Assembly (NCBI GenBank): GCA_963664585.2
Contig: CAXXEO010000014.1
Location: 248,001 to 312,000, forward strand
Length of the DNA stretch: 64,000 nt
Source: G963664585 sp963664585
GTDB lineage: Bacteria > Bacillota > Clostridia > Oscillospirales > Ruminococcaceae
Direction of reading: 5' to 3'
Under the pieces are notes generated by a model. It worked only from the letters and a program-made list of their open reading frames with translations, did no database searches and was not told the DNA's origin. Of the stretch, positions 26,833 to 35,477 are shown piece after piece (the stretch's first letter is position 1; every line of letters starts with the position of its first letter). The translations under genes were made by a program, and so were the position numbers.

Positions 26833-27756
26833 TCACTGATGATAGGCTTTAGTCGATGAGAATTCCTGCTCTTTTGGCAAAGAATCGCAACTCTCATTTT
26901 TTGTGACTGCGCTTTCCTTTTTCATGTAAATAAACCAATATAAAGCACCGACAAAGATCCCACCGCCAACAATATTGCCAAGAGTGACCGGAATCAGATT
27001 ATTGACGAAAAAACCTCCCCAATTAAGCTGGGCGAGCATCTCTGGCGTTACACCCAAAGCCGTTGCCGCTTTCGCCCACGCCGCTGTTTCCTTGGCCATG
27101 ATCCCCGCGGGAATATAGTACATATTGGCGACGCTGTGCTCAAATCCAGAGGTAATAAAAAGCCATATGGGAAAAAAGACAGCCAATAATTTGCCTGTCA
27201 TGTCTTTTGCACCCGTGGCCATCCATACAGCTAGGCATACCAGCCAGTTGCACATGATTCCGAGGAGAAACGCCTGCATAAAGGATAATTCAACTTTGTA
27301 GACTGCAATTTTAATTGTCATAGCACCTAGTAAATTTGCACCACTATTGAAAAGGCCAGATTTTGTCATCATGAAGGCAATGAGTAAAGAACCAACCAGA
27401 TTGCCCAAATAAACAAATAGCCAATTTTTAAGCATCGCCGTAAGAGTAACCTTTTTATCAAGTACACTGCAGATGATCAAAGTGTTCCCAGTGAATAGCT
27501 CACCACCCGCTATGATAACCAGCATCAGTCCGGTGCCAAACAAGGCTCCGGCCAGCGCTTTGCCCAAGCCATAGGTTTCAGGATCAGAAAGAAGATTAAA
27601 GGCCGCCATGTTTGACCCTTCTGATGCAAAGGCAATAAAAGCGCCCGCCAAAATGGCGAGAAGAATTATCTTTTTTACAGGCAATTTGGATTTTTTTATG
27701 CCTGCCTGTATCGTAGCTTCAGCGATTTGAGCAGGCGCTAAATATTGATTTTCCAC
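26833..27756 (-). CDS. formate/nitrite transporter (FNT) family channel
   Basis: A 307-residue membrane protein with six predicted helices. Family features include PAQIAEATIQAGIKKSKLP at the N-terminus, GSNMAAFNLL in the first half and GGELFTGNT, followed by MCNWLVCLAVWMA and FEHSVANMYYIPAG in the second half. Its place among fhs, fchA and other hut genes indicates export of the formate made from the formimino group of histidine; nitrite is less likely in this context. The start is GTG with AAGGAG upstream, 12 bases after the fchA stop. Confidence 0.9.
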   Translation of the reverse strand: MENQYLAPAQIAEATIQAGIKKSKLPVKKIILLAILAGAFIAFASEGSNMAAFNLLSDPETYGLGKALAGALFGTGLMLVIIAGGELFTGNTLIICSVLDKKVTLTAMLKNWLFVYLGNLVGSLLIAFMMTKSGLFNSGANLLGAMTIKIAVYKVELSFMQAFLLGIMCNWLVCLAVWMATGAKDMTGKLLAVFFPIWLFITSGFEHSVANMYYIPAGIMAKETAAWAKAATALGVTPEMLAQLNWGGFFVNNLIPVTLGNIVGGGIFVGALYWFIYMKKESAVTKNESCDSLPKEQEFSSTKAYHQ

Positions 27757-27768
27757 GCATGATACTCC

Positions 27769-28419
27769 TTAAGACGCTTCTATTCTTCCATTAACAATCT
27801 TCATAATCTCAGCATGAAGTCTTCTGCCTTCCGCAAGATTCTCACTGATTTTTCTGGCTGCTTCGCTTTTGATCTGCTCATCCGTAATCGTGGGAAGATT
27901 GATTTTGACGTTGAGAATCGCGCCTTCAAGTCCTGCCAGGGCCATCAGAGACCCGACGCCGATATCAGACACTGCATTTTTATTTCCGTATTTTGCGATC
28001 ACAGACTGATGTTCGAGGATCATGAGGCATCTCTCGGCGACCATCAAGGGGATTTCCAGCGCATATTCGCTTGCCTCCTGCATCGCTTTGGCTCGGATAA
28101 GCTTTTCTTCTTCTGTTGTTTTTGGCAGTTTGAGCGCATCCATAAACAGCATAAAAGCCTTTGTGTCTTCATCGACCAGTCGGGTCAACTCTGCATTCAG
28201 CCTTTTCAAGATCTCTAAGTCTTCCATTATGACCGCTTTGATGTCCTCACCGAGTGCCTCATATGATTTCTTTCCAATCGAAAGATTAACCACCATCATT
28301 GTCAGAGAAGAAGCCAGAAGCCCGGACAGTGCCGCAGCGCTGCCACCGCCCGGTGCCGGTTCATTGCTTGCAAGCAAATTGCTAAAGTCCTTAATTGTTT
28401 TATCGATCAGTAAGCTCAT
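27769..28419 (-). CDS. fchA: formimidoyl-THF cyclodeaminase (FchA-type)
   Basis: A 216-residue all-helical enzyme that converts 5-formimino-THF to 5,10-methenyl-THF and ammonia. The signature APGGGSAAALSGLLASSLTMMVVNLS is at residues ~22-48. This stands alone here but is fused to the transferase as the C-terminal domain of bifunctional FTCD in animals. Later parts (DEDTKAFMLFMDALKLPKTTEEEK, NAVSDIGVGSLMALAGLEGAILNVKINL) also match. It takes its substrate from the glutamate formimidoyltransferase encoded at 32017. RBS AAGGAG. Confidence 0.93.
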   Translation of the reverse strand: MSLLIDKTIKDFSNLLASNEPAPGGGSAAALSGLLASSLTMMVVNLSIGKKSYEALGEDIKAVIMEDLEILKRLNAELTRLVDEDTKAFMLFMDALKLPKTTEEEKLIRAKAMQEASEYALEIPLMVAERCLMILEHQSVIAKYGNKNAVSDIGVGSLMALAGLEGAILNVKINLPTITDEQIKSEAARKISENLAEGRRLHAEIMKIVNGRIEAS

Positions 28420-28472
28420 TTTTTGGCTCCTTATATTATATCAAATTCAACATAATGTAAAAATGTGAAACT

Positions 28473-28503
28473 CTGTCAGCCACGCCGCTGGCGGGGCCGA
28501 CAG
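28473..28503. repeat. hairpin between hutI and fchA
   Basis: Inverted repeat CTGTC(A)G/C(C)GACAG around a GCCACGCCGC/GGCGGGGC core directly downstream of hutI. Belongs to the dispersed hairpin group. Confidence 0.65.
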
Positions 28504-28517
28504 ATAGGAAAAAACGT

Positions 28518-29762
28518 TTATTTGGAAATTTGCAGCAAAGAGCCGTTATTTACGACAATTTCTCCGCTTTTGATCACCTTGTCGACGTGATTGATTCCAA
28601 AATGATAGATTGCATAGTCTGGGTTAGGTGCATTAAGAATCACCAGATCGGCTTTTTTACCGGCTTCAATGCTGCCAATCTCCGAAGCACGGTCGATAGC
28701 ATAAGCGGCATTGATGGTCATACACCGTATAATTTCTTCCGGCAGAAGCTTCATACCTAAACAAGCGTGTGTCATCACCGCCTGCAGGTTTTCGGTCGGG
28801 CAGGTACCCGGATTATAATCCGTGGCAAGCGCCACACGAACTCCTCTATCCATCATGACGCGTGCGCTTGCGTACTTACCAAGCATTAGATAAAAGGAGG
28901 TACCAGGAAGAAGCACAGCTGTGACGCGCGCTTTGCTCATCGCCTCAATACCATCCGGTGAAGCGGCCAGCAGATGTTCGGCGGATATTGCGTGCATTTC
29001 AGCGGCCAGCTCCGCCCCTCTTAAAGGGATGATTTCATCCGCATGTATTTTAAGCTTAAAGCCAAACTTTTTTCCTGCTTTCATCAGAATCTTTGATTCT
29101 TCGGGTGAAAAAACACCTTCCTCGCAAAATACATCCATGAATTCAGCCAATTTACTTTGGGCGACAAGAGGCATGACCTCTCTAATCATGAACCTTATGT
29201 AACCCGCAGTATTGCCCTTGTACTCCGGCGGTACCGCGTGCGCGCCCATATAGGTGCGGACAATATCAATCGGATGCTCCTGATCGAGTTCTTTGGCAGC
29301 TTCGAGACAACGAATTTCGGTTTCCAGATCGAGCCCGTATCCGCTTTTGGCCTCCACAGTCGTTGTGCCATGTATAAGCATCTGATCCAGGCTTTTTCTG
29401 GCCTTGGCCTTAAGTTCTTCCTTGGAAGCCCTTCTCGTACTCGCTACGGTGCTCAAAATGCCGCCGCCATTTTTGAGTATGTCAAGATAGGGAATACCTG
29501 TTAGCTTTTGTGAAAGCTCGTTTTCACGCGAGCCGCCGTGAATCAGATGGGTATGTGCATCAACCAGACCCGGAATGACAGTTTTGCCTCTGGCGTCTAT
29601 CAACTCTGTCTGTGCGCCCAAATACTGAACCGGCGCGTCACCATCGCCGACATCCTGGATTCTGCCATCCGCCATGAGTATATACCCATCCAGTACCTTG
29701 GAATCCGGTTTTTCACTGCATGTTAGAATGCAGTTTGATCTTATGATTAAGCTTTCTTTCAT
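28518..29762 (-). CDS. hutI: imidazolonepropionase
   Basis: A 414-residue metal-dependent amidohydrolase that opens 4-imidazolone-5-propionate to N-formimino-L-glutamate, third step of histidine breakdown. Motifs: metal-binding VDAHTHLIHGGSRENE, substrate loop KSGYGLDLETEIRCLEAAKELD, KIHADEI, SAEHLL and ALATDYNPGTCPTENLQAVMTHACLGMKLLPEE. Length matches the family (about 400-420). AAGGAG precedes the ATG. Confidence 0.96.
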   Translation of the reverse strand: MKESLIIRSNCILTCSEKPDSKVLDGYILMADGRIQDVGDGDAPVQYLGAQTELIDARGKTVIPGLVDAHTHLIHGGSRENELSQKLTGIPYLDILKNGGGILSTVASTRRASKEELKAKARKSLDQMLIHGTTTVEAKSGYGLDLETEIRCLEAAKELDQEHPIDIVRTYMGAHAVPPEYKGNTAGYIRFMIREVMPLVAQSKLAEFMDVFCEEGVFSPEESKILMKAGKKFGFKLKIHADEIIPLRGAELAAEMHAISAEHLLAASPDGIEAMSKARVTAVLLPGTSFYLMLGKYASARVMMDRGVRVALATDYNPGTCPTENLQAVMTHACLGMKLLPEEIIRCMTINAAYAIDRASEIGSIEAGKKADLVILNAPNPDYAIYHFGINHVDKVIKSGEIVVNNGSLLQISK

Positions 29763-29807
29763 TACTGTACTCCTTATGGTGTTTCACTTTTAAAGAGCAA
29801 CTTATTC

Positions 29808-29847
29808 TATATCTGTTTTCACCGCCGAGGCGGGGAAAACAGATATA
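29808..29847. repeat. palindrome between fhs and hutI
   Basis: Perfect 13-bp arms TATATCTGTTTTC/GAAAACAGATATA enclosing CCGCCGAGGCGGG. Located 12 bases past the fhs stop codon. Confidence 0.72.
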
Positions 29848-29859
29848 GTTTATTTAATA

Positions 29860-31533
29860 TTAAAATAATCCGGCGATGATTCCATTCTCATCAATGTCCA
29901 TCTTCTCGGCCGAGGGTACTTTCGGAAGCCCCGGCATGACCATAATGTCCCCGGTTAATGCGACGATAAAGCCAGCCCCCGCGGATATCCGCACTTCCTT
30001 GATGGTAATGTCAAAACCGGTGGGGCGGCCCAAAAGAGTCGGATCGTCAGATAAGGAATACTGTGTTTTTGCCATGCAGATTGGGTATTTATCAAGCCCC
30101 AAATTTTCCAGCCTTTTGATTTCCTTTTCGGCTTTGGGCAGATATTTTACACTATTTGCCCCATATTTTTGTGTTGCAATTTTCTCAATCTTTGCTTTAA
30201 TGCTTTCATTTTCGTCATACAGATAATGAAAACTGTTTTCCTGTTCGGCCGCTTTGACTACCTTGGCGGCCAGATCAGTTCCGCCTTCTCCGCCTTTTTC
30301 CCAGACCTCACAAAGTGACGCCTGTATGCCAAGAGCTTCACATTTTTTTAGAACGAAAGCGACTTCCTGGTCAGTGTCTGTATAAAATTTGTTGAGTGCG
30401 ATAACGACAGGAACTCCGAAAGAGACTACATTTTCCACATGCTTCTCAAGATTGGCAAACCCTTTGTCCAATGCCTCCAGATTTTCGGCCTGCAGATTCG
30501 CTTTAGGCACTCCGCCGTGCATTTTAAGCGCCCTGATCGTCGCCACAATAACGACAGCCGACGGCTTAAGTCCGGCGATTCGGCACTTGATATTCATGAA
30601 TTTCTCAGCGCCCAGATCCGCGCCAAAGCCTGCTTCCGTCACCAAATAGTCGCATAGCTTCAGCCCCAGTCTGGTAGCCATAATGCTGTTGCAGCCGTGG
30701 GCAATGTTGGCAAATGGCCCACCATGGATAAAGGCCGGTGTGTTTTCCAGCGTCTGCACGAGATTTGGCTTGATAGCGTCCTTTAGAAGCAGAGCCATCG
30801 CGCCATGGACCTGAAGCTGCGCCGCCGTGATGGGCTTATCGTCATAGCTATAGCCGATGATGATTTTCCCGAGTCGTTCCTTTAGCTCCATAAGGTCGCT
30901 TGAAAGACAGAGAATAGCCATGATTTCCGACGCAACGGTAATCATAAAGCCTTCTTGCCGAGAAAATCCGTTTGCCTTGCCGCCAAGCCCTACGACGATG
31001 TCGCGCAGTGCCCGGTCGTTCATATCCAACACTCTTTTCCATACGATCTGCCTAGGGTCAATCCCCAGCGCATTGCCTTGATGGATGTGGTTGTCTATAC
31101 AAGCGGATAAAAGATTGTTGGCCGATGTAATCGCGTGGAAATCCCCCGTAAAATGCAGGTTGATGTCTTCCATCGGGACGACCTGGGCATATCCACCGCC
31201 TGCCGCTCCGCCCTTGATGCCAAATACCGGCCCTAATGAAGGCTCTCTCAGAGCGATTGCTGCATTCTTGCCGATCTTCGTCAGCGCCTGACCCAGACCG
31301 ACTGTGGTGGTAGATTTGCCTTCACCCGCCGGAGTGGGCGTAATGGCTGTGACCAATATGAGCTTTCCATACTTGTTGTCTTTTAAGCGATCCCAAATGT
31401 CAAGGCTGATTTTTGCCTTATATTTTCCATATTGTTCAACTTCATCTTCCCCAATTCCTAACCTTTGGGCGATTTTTACAATGGGTAGCATTTTGGATTC
31501 TTGTGCAATTTCAATATCGGATTTGAATGCCAT
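29860..31533 (-). CDS. fhs: formate-tetrahydrofolate ligase
   Basis: A 557-residue enzyme that interconverts formate, ATP and THF with 10-formyl-THF. The P-loop is TPAGEGKSTTTVGLGQAL and other conserved parts are EPSLGPVFGIKGGAAGGGYAQVVPMEDINLHFTGDFHAI and the C-terminal ISAGAGFIVALTGDIMVMPGLPKVPSAEKMD. In a histidine fermenter the reaction would run toward formate and ATP, giving substrate-level phosphorylation. The ATG at 31533 (MAFKSDIEIAQ) is chosen over an upstream start because GGAG lies seven bases before it and the length fits the family. Confidence 0.96.
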   Translation of the reverse strand: MAFKSDIEIAQESKMLPIVKIAQRLGIGEDEVEQYGKYKAKISLDIWDRLKDNKYGKLILVTAITPTPAGEGKSTTTVGLGQALTKIGKNAAIALREPSLGPVFGIKGGAAGGGYAQVVPMEDINLHFTGDFHAITSANNLLSACIDNHIHQGNALGIDPRQIVWKRVLDMNDRALRDIVVGLGGKANGFSRQEGFMITVASEIMAILCLSSDLMELKERLGKIIIGYSYDDKPITAAQLQVHGAMALLLKDAIKPNLVQTLENTPAFIHGGPFANIAHGCNSIMATRLGLKLCDYLVTEAGFGADLGAEKFMNIKCRIAGLKPSAVVIVATIRALKMHGGVPKANLQAENLEALDKGFANLEKHVENVVSFGVPVVIALNKFYTDTDQEVAFVLKKCEALGIQASLCEVWEKGGEGGTDLAAKVVKAAEQENSFHYLYDENESIKAKIEKIATQKYGANSVKYLPKAEKEIKRLENLGLDKYPICMAKTQYSLSDDPTLLGRPTGFDITIKEVRISAGAGFIVALTGDIMVMPGLPKVPSAEKMDIDENGIIAGLF

Positions 31534-32016
31534 AATGAACTCCATTCTGCCGCTTTGCGTCGGCGCAAGATAGATTTGAATGGCGCTCTTATCACGCAAA
31601 GCAAGAAATAATAAGAGCTTATTTTGTTATCCCTGGCCGGTTGCTGTTAAGCGACAAGGGGTTGGGGACATCTGTGGAGGTATAGAGTAATCCGCTGATA
31701 GGAAAAAATTATTGCAATCAATAAAAATCTACCCCAGTATAATATCATCCAGATGATTCCAAATGTCAAGGGTAATTCTCTATATTCTCTAGTTTCGTAT
31801 TGTATATTATGTAAAAATTGTGACAATTGCACAATGATAGTACTTTAGATTTGAGCGCGATTTCTATATCAGGTTTGGGTACCGGTATAAGTATTGTTTC
31901 GCAGTTTTGTATTGGCACAAGATAAATTCGCAAGCTGCGTTCTTATTATGCATAGCAAGGAATGATAAGAGTTATTCTGTCATTCCTGCCAGCGACCGCG
32001 AGGCGATGGGAACATG
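31534..32016. other. intergenic region with a decayed duplication of the fhs 5' flank
   Basis: The stretch 31840-32000 is a diverged copy of 31480-31640, the start of fhs and its upstream flank. Shared landmarks in order are ATTTC(A/T)ATATC, GGCRCAAGATA, ATAAGAG(C)TTATT and CCTGGCC/CCTGCC. No intact frame remains in the copy. Short GC hairpins occur near 31636-31670. Confidence 0.6.
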
Positions 32017-32913
32017 TCACTCGAGCATTCTCGCCTCAATAACCTGCTTGCCATTAAAGTCATCCAACTGCATGTAATAGACAGCGGAGTCAATCAAAGC
32101 TTCCATGGGGGTTAAACCGATAATTTCACTGCCGACAACCGGTACGCCATATCTTTGCGCCTCGCGCTTAACGGTTTCAAAAACCCGGTAGAGCGGTGTC
32201 TTGGTGTAGTCTGTCATATTAATGGACACCTGAACAATCCCTTTTTCGCGAAGATCGACGCCCATTGCTTTGGTATACCGAAAGCCACCTGAAATATGGC
32301 GGATGCTCTTTGCAATTTTATCGGCAATCGCAAGATTGCTTGTTCCCAGATTGATGTTAAAGGCAACCAGAGGCATCCTGGCCCCCACTACGGTAGCGCC
32401 CGCCGTCGGATGTATTTCGTCCGGGCCAAAGTCGGGCTTCCATTCGGGTAGTTGCATCTTCGCTTTGAGCCCCTCAAACTCACCTTTTCGGATGTTGGCA
32501 AGATTTTCACGAGCGGGCGTGGAAGCCGCTTTCTCATAGAGATAGATCGGAAGTCCATATCTTTGCCCGATTTCTTTGGCGGCTTCTTTGGCAAGCAAAA
32601 CGGCCTCGTCCATGGTCATCTCCCTGATAGGGATGAATGGTACAACGTCTGTTGCGCCCATTCGCGGATGCTCACCCGTGTGCGTTGTCATGTTGATTTC
32701 TTGCACTGCGATTCCAACGGCTTCTATCAGGGCGGTCTTAACACTTTGGGGCTCGCCCATTACAGTGACAACGGTGCGGTTGTGGTCCTTATCTGAACTG
32801 CAATCCAAAAGCTTGCAGCCTTCTGTTTCTGAAAAAGGAGCGATAATCCTCTCGATTTTCTTGATGTCTCTGCCTTCGCTGAAATTGGGGACACATTCTA
32901 TAATCTTTGCCAT
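32017..32913 (-). CDS. ftcD: glutamate formimidoyltransferase
   Basis: A 298-residue enzyme that moves the formimino group of formiminoglutamate to THF, releasing glutamate. Family motifs: MAKIIECVPNFSEGRD, LLDCSSDKDHNRTVVTVMG, HTGEHPRMGATDVVPFIPI, YLYEKAAS and LVAFNINLGT. It corresponds to the N-terminal domain of bifunctional FTCD; the cyclodeaminase is the separate fchA. The start ATG at 32913 has GAGGAGG six bases upstream, better than the longer alternative. Confidence 0.94.
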   Translation of the reverse strand: MAKIIECVPNFSEGRDIKKIERIIAPFSETEGCKLLDCSSDKDHNRTVVTVMGEPQSVKTALIEAVGIAVQEINMTTHTGEHPRMGATDVVPFIPIREMTMDEAVLLAKEAAKEIGQRYGLPIYLYEKAASTPARENLANIRKGEFEGLKAKMQLPEWKPDFGPDEIHPTAGATVVGARMPLVAFNINLGTSNLAIADKIAKSIRHISGGFRYTKAMGVDLREKGIVQVSINMTDYTKTPLYRVFETVKREAQRYGVPVVGSEIIGLTPMEALIDSAVYYMQLDDFNGKQVIEARMLE

Positions 32914-33084
32914 GATACGCCTCCTCATTTTTTAAATCTAAACATGACCTTGTAAACAGGATGTCTTCTCCACCAAAGAAAGAGATATCTTCCAGTCGCA
33001 AGAAAAGAATGTTTCCTCTCGCCAAATGGCGGAGACATCCATAAGTGCTTTTCTGCGTTGAATTTAAAAGTCTTTTTCATGGTA

Positions 33085-33352
33085 TCGCTGATCAGCTCAG
33101 CCTTATTTCAATCAGGATGTTTTCTCCCCGCTATCAGCGGGGAGAAAACATCCGCTAGTCATATTATTTGCTTAAACCTATCAGACTCTATTTTCAAAAG
33201 CCTTTTTTTGGTATTGTCGATCAGCTCAGCCTTATTTCAATCAGGATGCTTCTCCCCGCTATCAGCGGGGAGAAAACATCCGCTAGTCATATTGTTTTGC
33301 TTAAAACTATCAGACTCTATTTTCAAAAGCCTTTTTAATGGTATTGTCGATC
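33085..33352 (-). repeat. tandem duplication of the hutU 3' end with an embedded palindrome
   Basis: Units of 129 and 130 bp, marked by ATCAGCTCAGCC at 33091, 33220 and 33350. Each duplicate contains the codons for the HutU tail (PKAELIDNTIKKAFENRV), altered in the extra copies. It also contains a palindrome with arms GGATGTTTTCTCCCCGC and GCGGGGAGAAAACATCC (33117-33155; one arm shortened at 33246). A more decayed hairpin of the same kind lies at 32958-33041. Confidence 0.85.
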
Positions 33353-35349
33353 AGCTCAGCCTTGGGAATATAGGGGACTGTGATCTGTGCGACATCAGCA
33401 TAATTTTTGTTGTACTCTATGCAAGTTTCAATTGCATTCGGATTCCGTGCCCACGAGCGACGGGCCAACGCCACCCATTACGTCCCACATCATGGCTGAT
33501 TTTATGACGTTGTCAATTCTTTGTGAGCCGTCAAGAACAAGCCCAAAACCGCCGTTAATCGCCTTGCCGATGCCTACGCCGCCGCCGTTATGAAGAGCTA
33601 CAAGGCTCATTCCTCGCGCAGCATTGCCGGCAAAACACTGGGTAGCCATATCCGCCATGACATTGCTGCCATCTTTAATGTTGGAGGTTTCTCTGAAGGG
33701 CGAGTCGGTTCCGCTTACGTCGTGGTGATCTCTTCCCAGCATCACAGGACCAATCTCACCGCGACGGATCATTTCATTAAATTTCAGAGCAATCCTGGTT
33801 CTGCCTTCGGCGTCCTGATAGAGTATCCTTGCCTTTGTCCCGACGACAAGCTTGTTCTTTTTCGGCATCCCGGATCCAGATCCAGTTATCCCTGTCCCTG
33901 TCCGCGTTCTCTTAGGATCAATACAGGACATGGCGGGCGTGGTCGGTCTTTTGCAAATCTTCATCCTTGCCGCTCAGGCACACCCAGCGGAAGGGCCCAT
34001 AGCCATAGTCGAAAAGCTCGGGCCCCATCAGATCCTCAACATAGGAGGGGAAGATAAAGCCGTCTTTTTCATCGATGCCATTTTTGGAGATTTCCGTAAC
34101 GCCTGAATCGTATATTGCCTTCATAAAGGAATTGCCGTAATCAAAGAAGTATGTACCTTTTTCCACCAAGGTTCTGATCAATTCAAAGTGCTTACGCAGC
34201 GACCGGTTGACCAGCTCTTTGAATTTGTTCCGATCCGTCCCCAAAAGTTGAGTCCTTTCTTCAAAAGTGACCCCCTGGGGACAGTAACCGCCGTCATAGG
34301 CTACATGACAGGAGGTTTGATCGGATAAGAGATCGATCTTTTTACCGTGATCCACCGCATATTGAAGCAGATCGACGATATTGCCGTGGTAAGCGATGGA
34401 AATGGACTCTTGGTTATTCATGTACTTTTCTGCCAAACCGAATACTTCTTCGAGATGATCGGATATTTTGCTGACCCAGCCTTGATCATATCTTGTCTTG
34501 ATCCTCGAATAGTCAACCTCGGCGATGATGCCGACACCGTTTGCGATCTCAATGGCCTTTGGCTGCGCACCGCTCATCCCGCCAAGGCCGGAGGTAACAA
34601 AAAGCTTTCCTCTCAGGTCCTCGGTCATGCGGTATACCCAACTTGAGCCTGCCAGCGGTAAGAATTGTATTAAATGTGCCATGCACGATCCCTTGGGGGC
34701 CAATATACATCCAGCCACCCGCCGTCATCTGACCATAGTTGGCAACGCCCATCTGCTCGGCGATTTCCCAATCCTGCTGGTTGTCAAACATCCCCACCAT
34801 CAGGGCGTTGGTGAGGATTACTCTTGGTGCTTCCGGTTTGGAAGGAAAAAAGCCCCAGCGGGGTGTCCGGATTCAATGACCAGTGTTTGATCCTGCGTCA
34901 ACACCTCAAGGTATTTTTTGATCAGCCGGTACTGAAGCCAGTTCTGACATACTTGACCGGTTTCTCCATAGGTGACAAGCTCATATGGATAAAGCGCGGT
35001 TTCAAAATCAAGATTGTTATCGATCATGACCTGAAAGGCTTTGCCTTCAATGCAATTTCCTTTATATTCGCTGATGCTTTTGCCGAAGATTCGGCCCTCA
35101 GGCCGGAAACGATAGGCGTATACACGCCCCTAATGTCATCAGCTCTTCCAGTAATTCCGGTGCTAAGGTTTCATGAAGTTCTTCAGGAACATAGCGAAGG
35201 ACATTTTTTAATGCTGTTTCAGTTTGCGATTTGGTTAGCCTGAAGCCGCGGTCAGGCGCTCTTCTGATCCCCTTCACAAATTCTGGCATCGGTGGCAGCG
35301 TATTTTCCAGCTTGACTGATCTTGCCTGGGACTCATTCATCTGATTCAC
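33310..35349 (-). pseudogene. hutU: urocanate hydratase with about seven frameshifts
   Basis: HutU hydrates urocanate using tightly bound NAD. All parts of the protein are present and collinear: RYVPEELHETLAPELLEEL, FRPEGRIFGKSISEYKGNCIEG, VIESGHPAG, GQMTAGGWMYIGPQGIVHGT, VTSGLGGMSGAQPKA, FDYGYGPFRWVCLSGK, MSCIDPKR, GRDHHDVSGTDSPFRET, LHNGGGVGIGKAINGGFGLVLDG and PKAELIDNTIKKAFENRV at the end. The frame changes near 35125 (extra G), 34845 (T-run), 34637, 33930 (extra C), 33910, 33870 (A-run) and 33457 (extra G). Almost no other damage is seen, so sequence error or very recent loss is likely. The flanking hut genes are intact. Confidence 0.9.
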
Positions 35350-35477
35350 GATTCTGCTCCTCCTTATTCATATCCATTTTATGCGTTCAAAGATCTGCAA
35401 ATTCAAATACAAACGCCACTTGCTTTCTTGTTCTTACCTCTGTCTACAGCGGGGGAGAGTGGAGAAAACTTGAAAGT

